From Torymus aiolomorphi (lineage: Eukaryota; Arthropoda; Insecta; Hymenoptera; Torymidae): a stretch of DNA of 64,000 bases. Position 1 is the stretch's first letter, and each line of letters opens with the position of its first letter. A model generated the notes under the pieces. That model worked only from the letters and a program-made list of their open reading frames with translations, was not told where the DNA came from and made no database searches. The DNA is taken from assembly GCA_036365515.1 (NCBI GenBank), contig CM070874.1:94595442-94659441 (forward strand). The letters run 5' to 3'. This document shows positions 11,781 to 21,625 of this stretch, piece after piece. Made by a program: the position numbers and the translations under genes.

Positions 11781-12779
11781 ATCTCCTATCATCAAAAATG
11801 ATGGATTAGTTATGATATCAATTTATTAGTGGTTTAGTTGGTGGGTGTAACGGGTTGCTAGGTCACAAAAACAAAAGTGGTGTAGTTTCGATAAAATCAC
11901 AGCGCTCACCGCGCGCTTCGAGAATACTAGTGATGTTATATATGAATATATGTATATATTATGTTAAACCTGGAAAATTCATGGCGGTTGATGTAAATAA
12001 GTAAAAGAACGAATAAATTTTAAAACTAATACCTTTTAATCTTAAAAATAAATTTAATTATAATTATGGCATAATTTGTTGCAAAAATTATAAATTTCGT
12101 TATTAAACATTAATTAAAGGAATGACAAAATTAAGTTTGAGGAAGCAACGGGCCAATGAATTGGCAGCGGTTTTTTATATAGGCTTTAACTTTTCGTAAA
12201 TATCTAAAAAAATTCTTATGAATTTTAGAAATAAAGAGAAGGCATTATTAGTTATATAATTAAAATAATTTTCGCCCACACGGGCGTAACGTGCATAGGT
12301 TCTATAAAGTTTTGTAAGAGTATGTGAGCTATTGGGCCTCTTGGGCGCTAAGTAGTATTTTATGCCCGCTGGCTGAATAATTTTGAAGTTACAATGTGGG
12401 CGTAAAATGTAATTTACACGCTAGATACGAAAAGTTCTATTATGTCAGTCAAGTTAACTTATGGCAGGTACTTGACTAGGATAAATTGATTTCAGTACTT
12501 TCTTGTGTTTAATTTATATAGCTCAGAAAGATGAACAAATTTGAATATATTTCTGAGAACAGTCATACAGTACTTTCCGAGAGTTGTTTGCATTACTTGA
12601 TTACGATAATTGATTTCACAACTTTCGTTTGTTTGATTTGCAGTGAACAATTTGAATGTACTTACTTACATATAATTTGTTCAGCATACAATGACTCAAA
12701 GAATTAAAAGACTTTTTCATTCGTATTTATTTGATTTCTTTTACAAAAACATAAATATTATTATTTTATAGATTATTTG

Positions 12780-13417
12780 TACAGTCATGAAAAAAATTAT
12801 TACCATTTGTAGAGAGTGCTTATTGAATAGATGAGATTCGAAGAAATAAAAGGACTAGACAAATTGTGTTGTTTTTTATAGATTATCCAGAAAAAACGTC
12901 TATACTTGCCTTATTTTATACTTTCGTAGAAAGTTTTATATTAGCAATATTATTATTTGCACAGTCATGAAAAAAATTATTACCATTTGTAAAGAGTGCT
13001 TATTGAATAGAAGAGCGTAGAAGAATTAAAAGGACTAGACAAATTATGTTGTTATAGAATGTACTTAAAAAATTAGCTTTTAAAAAACGTGTTGATTGTT
13101 TTAAAAAAAATATTTAAGCTCTCATTAAAGTTTTTGGTACTCAGGTTGACGGATGTTGAGAGAGAGGGAGGGAAGGAGAGAGAGTGGGGTGGGAAAGAGA
13201 AGGAGGGAGAGAGTTTATACAGTCATGAAAAAAATTATTACCATTTGTAGAGAGTCCTTATTGAATAGATGAGACTAAAAGAAATAAAAGGACTAGACAA
13301 ATTGTGTTGTTAAAATTTAACGTACTCAAAAAATAGCTTTTAAAAAACGTGTTGATTATTTTAAAAAAATATTTAAGCTCTCATTAAAGTTTTTGGTACT
13401 CAGTTTCACGGAAGTTG
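12780..13417. repeat. Three direct copies of the terminal block
   Basis: TACAGTCATGAAAAAAATTA starts blocks at about 12780, 12960 and 13217. Each runs through GGACTAGACAAATTRTGTTG; the last two continue to the CTCATTAAAGTTTTTGGTAC end. A GA-rich tract (about 13155-13212) separates the last two. They form the outer part of the right arm of the 5.2-kb inverted repeat. Confidence 0.8.
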
Positions 13418-14138
13418 AGATATTAAATTCTTTGGAGTATTTGAAATAGGACAACGGTTCGTATATACTAATATCGACTATTCGTTGAATGGGAATTGGG
13501 TTAATTAATACCTCGCGACAGACGTCCGAAAAGAAACGCAACATTCGTTATTTACTCGTCGTACGAGCCACAGTGTTGCCTCGGGTACATAATGACACAC
13601 TGGGACAGAGGCCCGCGGAAAATATCGTAAAATTCGTCTAAGGCGAAGGGGCGATAAATTCTCAAAAGTTAATTGACAAACAAAGGAAGGGAGAGAGGAA
13701 GGAAGAGAGGAAGAAAGAGAGAGAGAGGGGAAGAGAGGGAGAGAGAGGGACACGCTTATCGATTGTCTCGCTCGATATTGTAATTCGTTTTTCGATCGAT
13801 CGCACGCGACCAGGCCCTTCATCTCGTGAAATTTAATAATACCTCCCGGCCCGTAAATTAATGGTGAGAGCAATATTGCTCTGTTTATCGTGGCGCGGAG
13901 TGTCGATGAAAGCGGGCGCGCGCGCGCGCCTGAAATACGGTAGCGCCCTTTGCATGACGCGAGGTGCGCGGGCGGCCAATGCGTTTTCGTGATTATCGGA
14001 CCGCGGGATAAATGGAAAAGTCTGAACATCACAGCCGCCTTTGCCACGGAATTTAAGCTGCGTCATTTCTTTCCGTTGCGGTTCTCCGTTGCAGCTCCGT
14101 CTCTGCTCGAAATTCTACAACAGTTGAGCTGCTTTTCG
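13418..14138. other. Unique sequence left of the Polinton; no gene seen
   Basis: CpG-containing sequence with a GA-rich run at about 13685-13750. Open frames on both strands have no recognisable protein content and mutually overlap. The 6 bases at 14139-14144 (GTGTTT) are the Polinton target duplication. Confidence 0.5.
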
Positions 14139-14144
14139 TGTTTA

Positions 14145-15082
14145 GTAGATAAACAACAGGGCTTCTGGATCCCCCCACCACCTCACGCATCCACGACCCC
14201 CCTCCCCCATACCGCCCCGCGTCCATGGGGGCATGACGTCACAAACCTTCTAGAACATTCGGCTTCTCGATCCCTCAAACGAATTAAAACGTTCTAAAAA
14301 ATGCGCAATTGTGCGACCCTGAAGGAGGTGTCAAATTACAGAATCCAAGAAATAGCAGTTCAAGGTTAGGATATTAAATCTCCTCTGATTATTTGTAATT
14401 TGACACCTTATATGCGGCGCCCCATCCCTGCATCGATGATGCAATTGCGTGAACGCGGATAACCCATTGGAAACGTCTAGAACCCCCGATTTGCGATGAC
14501 GTCATTAAATATTACGCCACCCTATTAAATATTGCAAAATATTATGCCATATACACCTGTGTGAATGTGTATGTGTGTGTGTGTGTGTGTACACATTAAC
14601 TTCTAATGAACATATATTGATGCCCACGTATATGCAATGCCCCATCCCCCATCCCCGATTTGCAATGACATCATTAAATATTACGCCACCCTCTTAAATA
14701 GTGCAAAATATTACACCATATGTGTGTGGGTAAAAGAATGTATGATCATCTTGATACACACTAACTTCTAGCGAACGTGTATTGATGCCCACGTACATGC
14801 GTTATCTATCGCACCTCCTCTTTATTCCGATATTCGCACCGAGCGATTCTTGGAACTCGAGAGTATTTCAATTGCGCTCTCCTTATCCACTCTCGTTTTG
14901 TCTTATAAAATTTAGGATTATTAATTTGTTAATAAAAATTTTATTTAACAATGTCAATGGGTAGATGGCCCGATAATCACGTGTCATGAGGAACCAAAAA
15001 TTTCATTATTTTTTCGATATCTTGAGCCGTTTACGAGATATAGAAGAAAATTGATTTTAGCATGAGTTTATTGCTGAGATTT
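14145..15082. repeat. Polinton left terminal inverted repeat, about 938 bp
   Basis: It is the reverse complement of 30750-34396 once the nested foldback is removed. It contains several TGACGTCA or near-TGACGTCA octamers, a short internal palindrome bounded by GTGTCAAATTACA (about 14325-14410), a duplicated block ending in ATTACGCCACCCT (about 14515 and 14690) and a small GT run (about 14570-14590). The inner limit is where homology ends after TTGCTGAGATTT. Confidence 0.92.
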
Positions 15083-15287
15083 CGAATACAATTTCTTATA
15101 AGCTATTTAATACTTTAATTTACGTATGAGGTATGAGGAAAGAAAAATGAAAACAGTAATATTCAGTATAAGAAATGTTTATTAAGCACAATTTTTACAT
15201 GTATTGCGTAATAATTTTACATTCATTTCAATTTATTTCATTGAACTGCAGCCCTTTATTAAACATAATTTTTTACAAGGAAGTTTT
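15083..15287. other. Non-coding strip between left repeat and first gene
   Basis: AT-rich with no feature recognised; it presumably holds the 3' end of the adjacent minus-strand transcript. Confidence 0.5.
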
Positions 15288-16031
15288 TCATATTATATTA
15301 GCATTACATTGAATACAATCTCTTCTTAAAGGTGGCACTACAGTTTCCATATAATTGTGCTCTCGACAACGTAGACATTTTAAAATTTCTTCATCGCTTT
15401 TTAAATCTTCAGGCAGCTTATCCCACGCCTGCTCGAGACTATTTGCTCCGAACGTTGTAAGAAATGCCTTAGGCAACTGAGTAATATCTGTAGGACTCAT
15501 AAACGACAAATGATCAGTGCGAAAAAATATCTTGAGCGATCTTTCTAGTGATGGAGTATTATCATGATAAAATTTTCTGAGCAATAGTACATTCTTATAT
15601 GCACAATTTGCCTTATAAGCAAATCTATGATGTGGGCATAGCTGCTCCAACACATCAAACGTGAGTCTCTGTAGTGATGGACAGCACATGTCACTCATAT
15701 CATATGCGTTGAGGTTATATTGTTCAAGCCATTGTTTTTTCTCCAGGCCTTTAACATAAACAACACTTGCATCATGTAGGCTGTTGCGTAGCACATTTTC
15801 GAGTTCTTCATATGGCAATTCGCCAGAGCTCCATGATAAACCGTGATAATTACGCTCCAACCAGCAGTTTTGACTCTTATATTTTGCTGAAAGTCTACAC
15901 CACGGTGTGGGTGGCTTGAAGGTAAACACCGCTGGTTTCACGTTTCCACTCAGAGGCACAATGGATAATTCTTTGACAACAAATTCATTGATAGGTTGCT
16001 TGAACCCTTGCACATCCACCACGTACTCCAT
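15288..16031 (-). CDS. Conserved Polinton protein of unknown function, 247 aa
   Basis: This is an intact frame of 247 codons, the largest undamaged gene of the element apart from the mariner. It opens MEYVVDVQGF, continues FVVKELSIVPLSG, and ends with two Cys pairs (CLRC and CIQC, about residues 222-243) that could hold zinc. I recognise it as a protein type that recurs beside Polinton genes in insect genomes, but its role is not established. The VDVQGF and KELSI blocks recall an RNase H-fold nuclease, which is weak inference. The ATG at 16031 is chosen because a TATAAAT (16065-16071) and a TCAGT initiator-like site (about 16036-16040) stand at the normal spacing just upstream, giving a very short leader. 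It lies downstream of the capsid gene on the same strand. Confidence 0.8.
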   Translation of the reverse strand: MEYVVDVQGFKQPINEFVVKELSIVPLSGNVKPAVFTFKPPTPWCRLSAKYKSQNCWLERNYHGLSWSSGELPYEELENVLRNSLHDASVVYVKGLEKKQWLEQYNLNAYDMSDMCCPSLQRLTFDVLEQLCPHHRFAYKANCAYKNVLLLRKFYHDNTPSLERSLKIFFRTDHLSFMSPTDITQLPKAFLTTFGANSLEQAWDKLPEDLKSDEEILKCLRCREHNYMETVVPPLRRDCIQCNANII

Positions 16032-16064
16032 GTTGACTGACTGTTCAAATGGCTTTGCAGGGTC

Positions 16065-16071
16065 ATTTATA
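16065..16071 (-). promoter_or_regulatory. TATA box of the 247-aa gene
   Basis: TATAAAT on the minus strand lies about 30 nt before a CAGTCAGTC initiator-like sequence. The predicted leader to the ATG at 16031 is only about 6-10 nt. Confidence 0.55.
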
Positions 16072-16085
16072 CCTTCACTCCCTCC

Positions 16086-17469
16086 TTAGACTAATTTCTT
16101 AATATCCCCACTCATGGGATTATATTCAATAATACGATCGTGTAATATCAAGCAGTAAGCTGATGTTTGTGCTGGAAAATTTTCTTTAGCTTCGAATTGA
16201 AGACGAACGTCAACTGGAGCCTGCTTCAACGACTCATTCTGCTTTGAACAATCGATGACAATTAGAGGAGCATGCTGTATATACTCTACTTTCTTGACCA
16301 TAGGTTCTGCCTCTTTTCCATAATACACACTTTGAAAGCTTACATACATATCATATAATAAAGCGTATTGATTTTGATCAATGTTAAGATTAAGATTTCC
16401 ATAAGGATAGTATTGTGAATTGAGAAATAGTTTCACATTACTTATATTGCAATGATCAAAGCGGCTAGTGTTAGATCCACTTTGTCCTAATGATTAGTCT
16501 GAAAGCCTAGAATGACGAATCGGGGTTTTTCCAGCTGATTAGATGTCTTTACAGTCCAAACATGCTTCCATGTGGTTGGGAGTAATGGATACTCGTATAG
16601 CTCCCAACTCCGGAAACTCGTAGCAATCGATTTTTCCTTCTGTAGGTAATGAAGGAGACGTATTTTATGCTTGTCAGATAATACCACATATGGCATTAAC
16701 CATTCAATTTTAATTAGATTAATTTTAAACTCTTCTGCTTGCGTTTGCATGATAGCATTTACATCATTCTTTGATCTTGTGAGAACAAGCTTATGCTTGC
16801 ATTTGACTATAATTTTACGATAGTCTTCCGCAAAGCCGAGAATCATACTTAGTGGTATGGACACGTCAAAGTAGGCAGCATTATTGACGATTTTTTGAGT
16901 TTTTCCAATATCAATCCAACCTGCGTTTTCCAAGTTTTGTGTAGGATTGAACGACACCAAACCTTTCATTAGACTTGTCAAGCCCACATTTTTACATTTA
17001 TCAATCTCTACAGCATTAATTTCATATCGAATTTCTTCGAAAAGATGGCAGAGGGCGTTGTTTACAAGCTTAGTGTTGACAGCAACTGTATCATCTGCCT
17101 TAGTTAATCGACCATGAATATGTAATGAACTACGTGAAGGTAGTAGACAGAGATCTTGATGTTGTATGGCGATACGAATTTCATCGCTGTTATTGAAAGC
17201 GGATGAAGTGTAAGGCTGATGCATGCACTTCATAATGAGCGACAGATTCGTCGAATTCCACGGGTGATTGTACGTTCAATATGTCTTCCATCTTTGAAAC
17301 AGCAGAAAAACAGACAACTTATTTTCTTCCAACGTTTCTTTTGACCTTGAGGCCTAAGAAGGAAGCGAATGTTTAGTGGTGTTAGCTCTTTCACTGCTTG
17401 TTGATGACTGATCTTCTGGAGACATGGTTTGTTCTTAATATAGCTTTTACTGTTATATACAATTCCCAT
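16086..17469 (-). pseudogene. Polinton major capsid protein (double jelly roll), frameshifted
   Basis: Three frame-shifted pieces make up the gene. An N-terminal part (about 17230-17469) has LTPLNIRFLL. The core (16487-17233, 248 codons) has SDEIRIAIQHQDLCLLPSR, a FEEIRYEINAVEID block and an AEDYRKIIVKCKHKLVL block. The C-terminal part (16086-16486) has LFLNSQYYPYGNLNL and the C-terminal QFEAKENFP block. These are characteristic of the insect Polinton capsid protein, which forms the pseudohexameric capsomer of the predicted virion. Frameshifts lie near 17290, 17225 and 16488; about 450 residues were encoded, in the expected range. The neighbours are the penton-like gene upstream and the 247-aa gene downstream. 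The family assignment is from recognition, not alignment. Confidence 0.82.
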
Positions 17470-17471
17470 AA

Positions 17472-18189
17472 TTATGATGCTGCTTTAATGTGTAGTCTAA
17501 TTGCTATAATTTCTCCACGAAAATTCACAAAGTTACCGTCTTGATCGACAATGCGCAACTGTATATTATCGATAGTATGAGCTGTAATTGGTAAATAAAT
17601 AACTTGTGTTGGAATTTCAATGATCTTGTAGCCTGGAGGAACAGTTGGAAAAAATTCATGTATCGTATGTACTTTCTGTCCGTTTATATAGGCTCCGGCT
17701 GTAATGTTGCACTCAACTCGCAAAGCGTTAACCTTGAGAATAGCTACAGATAAATCTGATTCGTGAGTGATATTTGCTGAAAGAGTACGCTGTGTAAAAC
17801 CTAATAATCTTCCAACAGAATCTTGCGGTTGAAAATCTATCGTATGACTGCACTTTATAGTACTGCAAAGAGTATTATTACTAGGTTTAAGGCTGAGTTA
17901 TGCCTTTACGTGTAAGCATTCCCTGTAGATGGCGCTCAATGTCTTCAATCTCCCAGCTACCAGTCGGTAATATCACTATCTCTTCTCCAACGTAAAATTT
18001 GTTATTTCCGATATCAACATTGGGTATTGAATTGAAGGTTAAAAGTTCAACCAATCCTAGAACGTATCTTTTATTGGCCAAGAGTTCAATTGGTGGAAAG
18101 TATTGAGCTTCTAATATAGATGACGTTCCAAATAAACTTAGCATCAATTCACCCATGACTGCATAATTAATACTGACTATGTGTAACAT
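17472..18189 (-). pseudogene. Polinton minor capsid (penton-like) protein, frameshifted
   Basis: The N-terminal piece (17887-18189) contains FNSIPNVDIGNNKFYVGEEI and GSWEIEDIERHL. The C-terminal piece runs open from about 17886 to 17472 and contains TIHEFFPTVPPGYKIIEIP and RIVDQDGNFVNFRGEIIAIR. Together they give about 240 residues, the size of the single-jelly-roll penton protein of Polintons that occupies the capsid vertices. A frameshift or stop near 17887-17895 separates the parts. The stop is only a few bases from the start of the capsid reading frame, so the two were probably expressed from adjacent transcripts. A 225-bp MITE sits directly upstream. Confidence 0.8.
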
Positions 18190-18194
18190 TTACA

Positions 18195-18419
18195 AGGTGT
18201 TTGAAATTTCGAACGTTCATAGTGAACGAAAGATTTTTGCCATTTTCAAATTTAGCCGAATTTGGCTACTTAATACATTTAAAATCGGATAATAACTGTA
18301 TTTCTTCACTTCTCACTCTTGCAGTCACCAGTAAACCACACTCCGGGGAATTCTAATCAGAATTAGAAACTTTAAGTTAATATTTCGTTCATTATGAACG
18401 TTCGGAATTTCAAACACGT
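18195..18419 (+). mobile_element. 225-bp hAT-like MITE, copy 2
   Basis: The ends are AGGTGTTTGAAATTTCG and GGAATTTCAAACACGT, with a perfect 8-bp duplication CATTTACA (18187-18194 and 18420-18427). It is inserted between the penton-like gene and the protease gene and disrupts neither frame. Confidence 0.95.
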
Positions 18420-18446
18420 CATTTACATCGTTTTATATAGCCTCAC

Positions 18447-18839
18447 TCAGAAACAGAGATGCCCACAGTTGTACGAGTTATAATCTTGATATCTATCGTG
18501 ATTATACTTTACGGTGCTAACGCCCAGGTAATCCGGAAGTTCTACAGGTGGCTGAAGGTCTCCAAAACTATCAAAGTACACAACGTCATTACCTCGTTTT
18601 CGATAGGCCACCCAATGTGTACCAAGTCCTCTTTCATCATCGAGATTAACGATCGCTGATTCGCGGTAATGTGGATTTTTTGCTGGTAATGTATTTCGCA
18701 TGAATACACCTCGAAAGTATGGAATTTGCATAATACTAGCATGCTTTATCAATTCAGCGTCAGTCAGTGCTCTATGAGGCAATTTTACATCTAAGTTTTT
18801 TTTTGCCACGTCCACGGCAGGGTTTAAGATGGATACCAT
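18447..18839 (-). CDS. Adenain-type cysteine protease (PRO)
   Basis: 130 codons from the ATG at 18839. It begins with a basic stretch and LPHRALTDAELIKHA, then shows the catalytic order of adenovirus-type (C5/Ulp1-like) proteases: His in GTHWVAYRK, Asp in VVYFDSFGD and Cys in SYNCGHLC. Such enzymes cleave capsid precursors during particle maturation. The 5' part overlaps the 3' end of the pVI-like gene in another frame, as is usual for this gene pair. It ends right after the catalytic Cys block, which may be slightly shorter than intact homologues. No internal stop is seen, so it may be intact or lack only a short tail. An in-frame upstream extension to 18950 is the shadow of the overlapping gene. 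Confidence 0.85.
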   Translation of the reverse strand: MVSILNPAVDVAKKNLDVKLPHRALTDAELIKHASIMQIPYFRGVFMRNTLPAKNPHYRESAIVNLDDERGLGTHWVAYRKRGNDVVYFDSFGDLQPPVELPDYLGVSTVKYNHDRYQDYNSYNCGHLCF

Positions 18840-19596
18840 AACCTGTTTTGTGTGGTTTAAGGTATAGACCTTTACCAAGAGCAATAGCTTCCATCGCACT
18901 GTTATGTCTTTGACTTTCTTCAAGTTGCCGCTTAGCAGCGTTTGCATCATTTACTGCTTTAGCTATGCCGGCAGCGCCACCTGCCAGTGCACCAGTTGCA
19001 CTTAGACCAGCAAATAATGGAATCAAAAAAGGTAGGAATCCACCGATTTTTCGTGGAACTGGTAGTATACGAGGAATGTGTACTTTAGCTTTACCACCAG
19101 CCTTCTTTACAGCATTTCGAGCACTTTTCAATGCAACTTGAATTACCTTGTGTGAATCACTACTATGGAAAATCTGTTTTGAGGCTGCTTTAACTATTTT
19201 AGCGAGTGTAGTGGTTAGCCTCTTTTTCAACCCCATACCGAACTTTGATTTTAATTTCATAGCGTTTGTTACAGTATAAGCTGCTGCTTTCTCACCAATA
19301 CTTGCGTCTTTAGCGAAAACACGTTTCCAGGCTCTATCTGCTAACACTCTATCAGCAGCGTTTCTAGCCTCAACGCTCTCTCGATTCCATGAGTAGCCAA
19401 TGTCGTGTTCTTTACAAGCTAGGTCTAAAGGATTAATTCCAGGGTCACCTCGAGCAAGACGCTTTGCAAGTTTAGTCCCAGGTCCACACTATTGATAGCC
19501 AGGCAGATATAATTCAAATGGAAGTTTATTGATGACTGTATTGACTAAGCCTCGACCTTTACGCGTATTGCGTTTACGCTGCTTATGCTCAATCAT
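18772..19596 (-). pseudogene. pVI-like minor capsid protein with PLA2-like domain, one stop codon
   Basis: From the ATG at 19596 the frame gives a basic N-terminus, then a TAG at 19489-19491, and stays open to 18772. Just after the stop come CGPGTKL, GDPGINPLD and ACKEHDIGYS. This is the calcium-loop plus His-Asp layout of a phospholipase A2, as in parvovirus VP1 unique regions. Next is a long Lys/Arg-rich segment, then a hydrophobic GGFLPFLIPLFAGL block followed by ALAGGAAGIAKAV, and a basic tail with LYLKPHKTGYGIHLKP. The second half is the known Polinton core/pVI-like protein that may disrupt membranes and line the capsid. The 3' end overlaps the protease gene. It shares a divergent promoter region with the ATPase gene. 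Confidence 0.8.
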
Positions 19597-19702
19597 GATG
19601 TTAACACCTCGGAGGATAAATACATACTAACTGGAAATGTATATAAGTATGATGTATATATACGTTTAAGGTTAGTTTTCTTTGAGACGTCAAACATTGA
19701 AC
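19597..19702. promoter_or_regulatory. Divergent promoter region between pVI-like and ATPase genes
   Basis: About 106 bp between the two start codons. A self-complementary GTATATATAC (about 19650-19660) could serve as TATA box in either direction. A second TATATACA (minus strand, about 19638-19645) lies nearer the minus-strand start. Assignment is by sequence only. Confidence 0.5.
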
Positions 19703-20427
19703 ATGGAGTTTAAGGAGCAACACGTTAAACTACCTGTTGTGAGTTTTGATAAATTAATGACGCAACAAAAATCAAAAAGACGTCATGGAGAATTACTTCC
19801 CAATAATATTAGAGCTGTATTCTGTGGTCCATCAAACTGCCGCAAAACAAATGCTCTACTCTCACTCATTACTCATCCTAGTGGATTAAAATTTGAAAAT
19901 GTATATGTTTACTCAAAATCACTGGAACAGCCCAAGTAAAAATTTCTCAAGCTTCTCTTGAAGCCTCTAAATCGAATTAAGTATTTCCCATTCAAGAATC
20001 ATGATGAAGTAATATCAATAGAAGATGTACTTCCAAATTCAATTATCATATTTGATGATGTTGCATGTGAAAAAAAAGAAAACATTAAAAATTTCTTTTG
20101 TATGGGAAGACACAAAAATGTGGACTGCTTCTATCTATGTCAATCTTATGCTCACATTCCAAAGCATCTAATACGAGATAATGTTAATTTATTAGTATTA
20201 TTTCGACACGATGATATGAATTTAAAGCATATATATATAATGATCACGTAAACACAGATATGTCATATGCTCAATTTAGAGATTTGTGTTCAAGTTGCTG
20301 GAATAATGATAAGTATGGATTCCTTGTTATCGACAAAGAGAGGGCACTTGGTAGTGGTTGATATAGAAAGGGGTTCGGTCAATTTCTTGTAAATATAGCT
20401 GCCCCAAAGCAAAACCGATTAGTATGA
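19703..20427 (+). pseudogene. Packaging ATPase (A32/FtsK-HerA type), broken
   Basis: ATG 19703 opens MEFKEQHVKLP. The P-loop region reads FCGPSNCRKTN, where the last glycine of the GxxxxGKT-type loop is replaced by Arg. Walker B is SIIIFDDVAC at about 20040-20070, and a MGRHKNVDCFYLCQSYAHIP block follows. In Polintons and related viruses this motor pumps DNA into the capsid. The damage comprises TAA at 19937-19939, a frameshift near 20240 and an in-frame TGA near 20360. The frame ends at TGA 20425-20427. About 240 residues were encoded, normal for the family. Confidence 0.88.
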
Positions 20428-20449
20428 TTTTAATTGTTCATCAGACAAT

Positions 20450-21385
20450 ATGGCACACCTCAAGCAAGAGGAAAACGTTCTCAATCAAATTGTAAAATCG
20501 AGAGAAGCAATTAAGCGAAAGTATAAGCAGTTGAGGCAAGATAAAACAGATGTAGAAAAGGTGTTGGGGGAAATATTTAAGCCTATTGTAAGTCCACTTG
20601 AAAAACTCGTTGATGCTGCACAAACAGAGAAAAAGAAAGTAATTAAAAAAAAGACTGAAGAGGAGCAAAAGCCAAGTTATGTTCAAGAACTTAGCTCAGA
20701 TAATGAAGATGAAGAGGAATCACAAAGTGATCTTGATGAAACTGTAAAAACTAAAAGAGTAGACGCATCATTTGAAACAGCTGAAAGCGGATAGGATGAT
20801 GATGATGAAGAAACAGAATTTGTTAAACAAACTTACCTACAGACCATAGAAAAACGTCCCAACTCACTCGATAATATCTATGGGGTACGAATAGAAGATA
20901 ATGTAATGAAAATTGGTGACTCACCTATAGATTTTACAAAAACTTATGTGAAAGTTCAAAATGTAAACTATCCAAAAATAGCAGGTTTACTTCAATTGCT
21001 CTTTCAGAAGCAACCTGACTTGTAGCACATAGGTTCCAATGATATTGAAAATTATCGAAAAATCGTAGAAGTGACGAATGCTTTTAGAAGAAATTATAGT
21101 GAAACTCAACATCTGCGTAAGAGTAACAGTAACAAATATAAGGACTTCATAGGTCCTTATTTCGATAAATCAATAAACAGAAGTGTTAGTGGCTCAGGCC
21201 TCTTACCTAAATATAAGATTGCAAGAAAAGATATGCGTATGGACTATGTATACTGGGATGATCCTAATGAATTAGTTGATCGTCTTTGCTTACTCTTGGC
21301 TGAATTGGAAGCTGGCAATCAGAGCCACACAAATGAGATTCATTCAATCATTGAAGAACTCAAAGAAGCAGGTTACGTACATTAA
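20450..21385 (+). pseudogene. Conserved Polinton protein, two nonsense codons
   Basis: A single frame of 311 codons from ATG 20450 contains stops at 20792-20794 and at about 21023-21025. Residues 1-110 are Lys/Glu-rich and probably coiled coil, followed by an acidic Asp/Glu/Ser stretch. The C-terminal third contains SGSGLLPKYKIA, MDYVYWDDPNELVDRLCLLL and HSIIEELKEAGY, a block that recurs in insect Polinton proteins of unknown role. It starts 22 bp after the ATPase gene and ends one base before the 68-aa gene, so the genes are packed. Function is unknown; a structural or scaffold role would fit the coiled coil but is only a guess. Confidence 0.75.
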
Positions 21386-21386
21386 G

Positions 21387-21593
21387 ATGTCTTCGAAGAG
21401 AGTTCACTTTAATGAGAAACCAGTTATTCATGCGATGCATGTGTGGTCCTATGCCAGCCGAGCAGCACGTCACGGAGAATGGGAACAGATAGCACGTGAT
21501 CGAGAGCGTTTTCGAATGCGAATTCAAAGATTATCTGGAATTATTACGCCTGTGCTCGTACATAACTATAATACATATTTGTGTATAAATTGA
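21387..21593 (+). CDS. PPP1R15/GADD34-like PP1-binding small protein, 68 aa
   Basis: This is an intact 68-codon frame whose ATG follows the stop of the previous gene by one base. Residues 4-8 are KRVHF, a protein phosphatase 1 docking motif of the RVxF type. They are followed by VIHAMHVW, YASRAARHG and WEQIARDRERFRMRI (residues 32-46). This order (RVxF, a conserved Trp, then W-E-x-x-A-R-D-R-x-R-F) is the signature of the C-terminal region of PPP1R15 proteins and the viral proteins built on it, which bring PP1 to phosphorylated eIF2-alpha. By analogy the product would restore translation when an eIF2-alpha kinase is active; this is inference. It is much shorter than cellular PPP1R15 but close to the size of viral minimal versions. 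It survived while most neighbours were broken. Confidence 0.75.
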   Translation: MSSKRVHFNEKPVIHAMHVWSYASRAARHGEWEQIARDRERFRMRIQRLSGIITPVLVHNYNTYLCIN

Positions 21594-21625
21594 TTGAACT
21601 CGATGGTATTGCAGTCAGTTGCAAT

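Noticed and set aside
13505..14066. Open frames of 180 and 77 codons on the minus strand, 115 on the plus strand
   Set aside because: They overlap each other, have simple-sequence composition, and one runs into the Polinton terminal repeat.
18447..18950. 167-codon version of the protease starting MMQTLL
   Set aside because: The first 37 codons overlap the pVI-like gene in another frame and lack conserved content; the internal ATG at 18839 is preferred.
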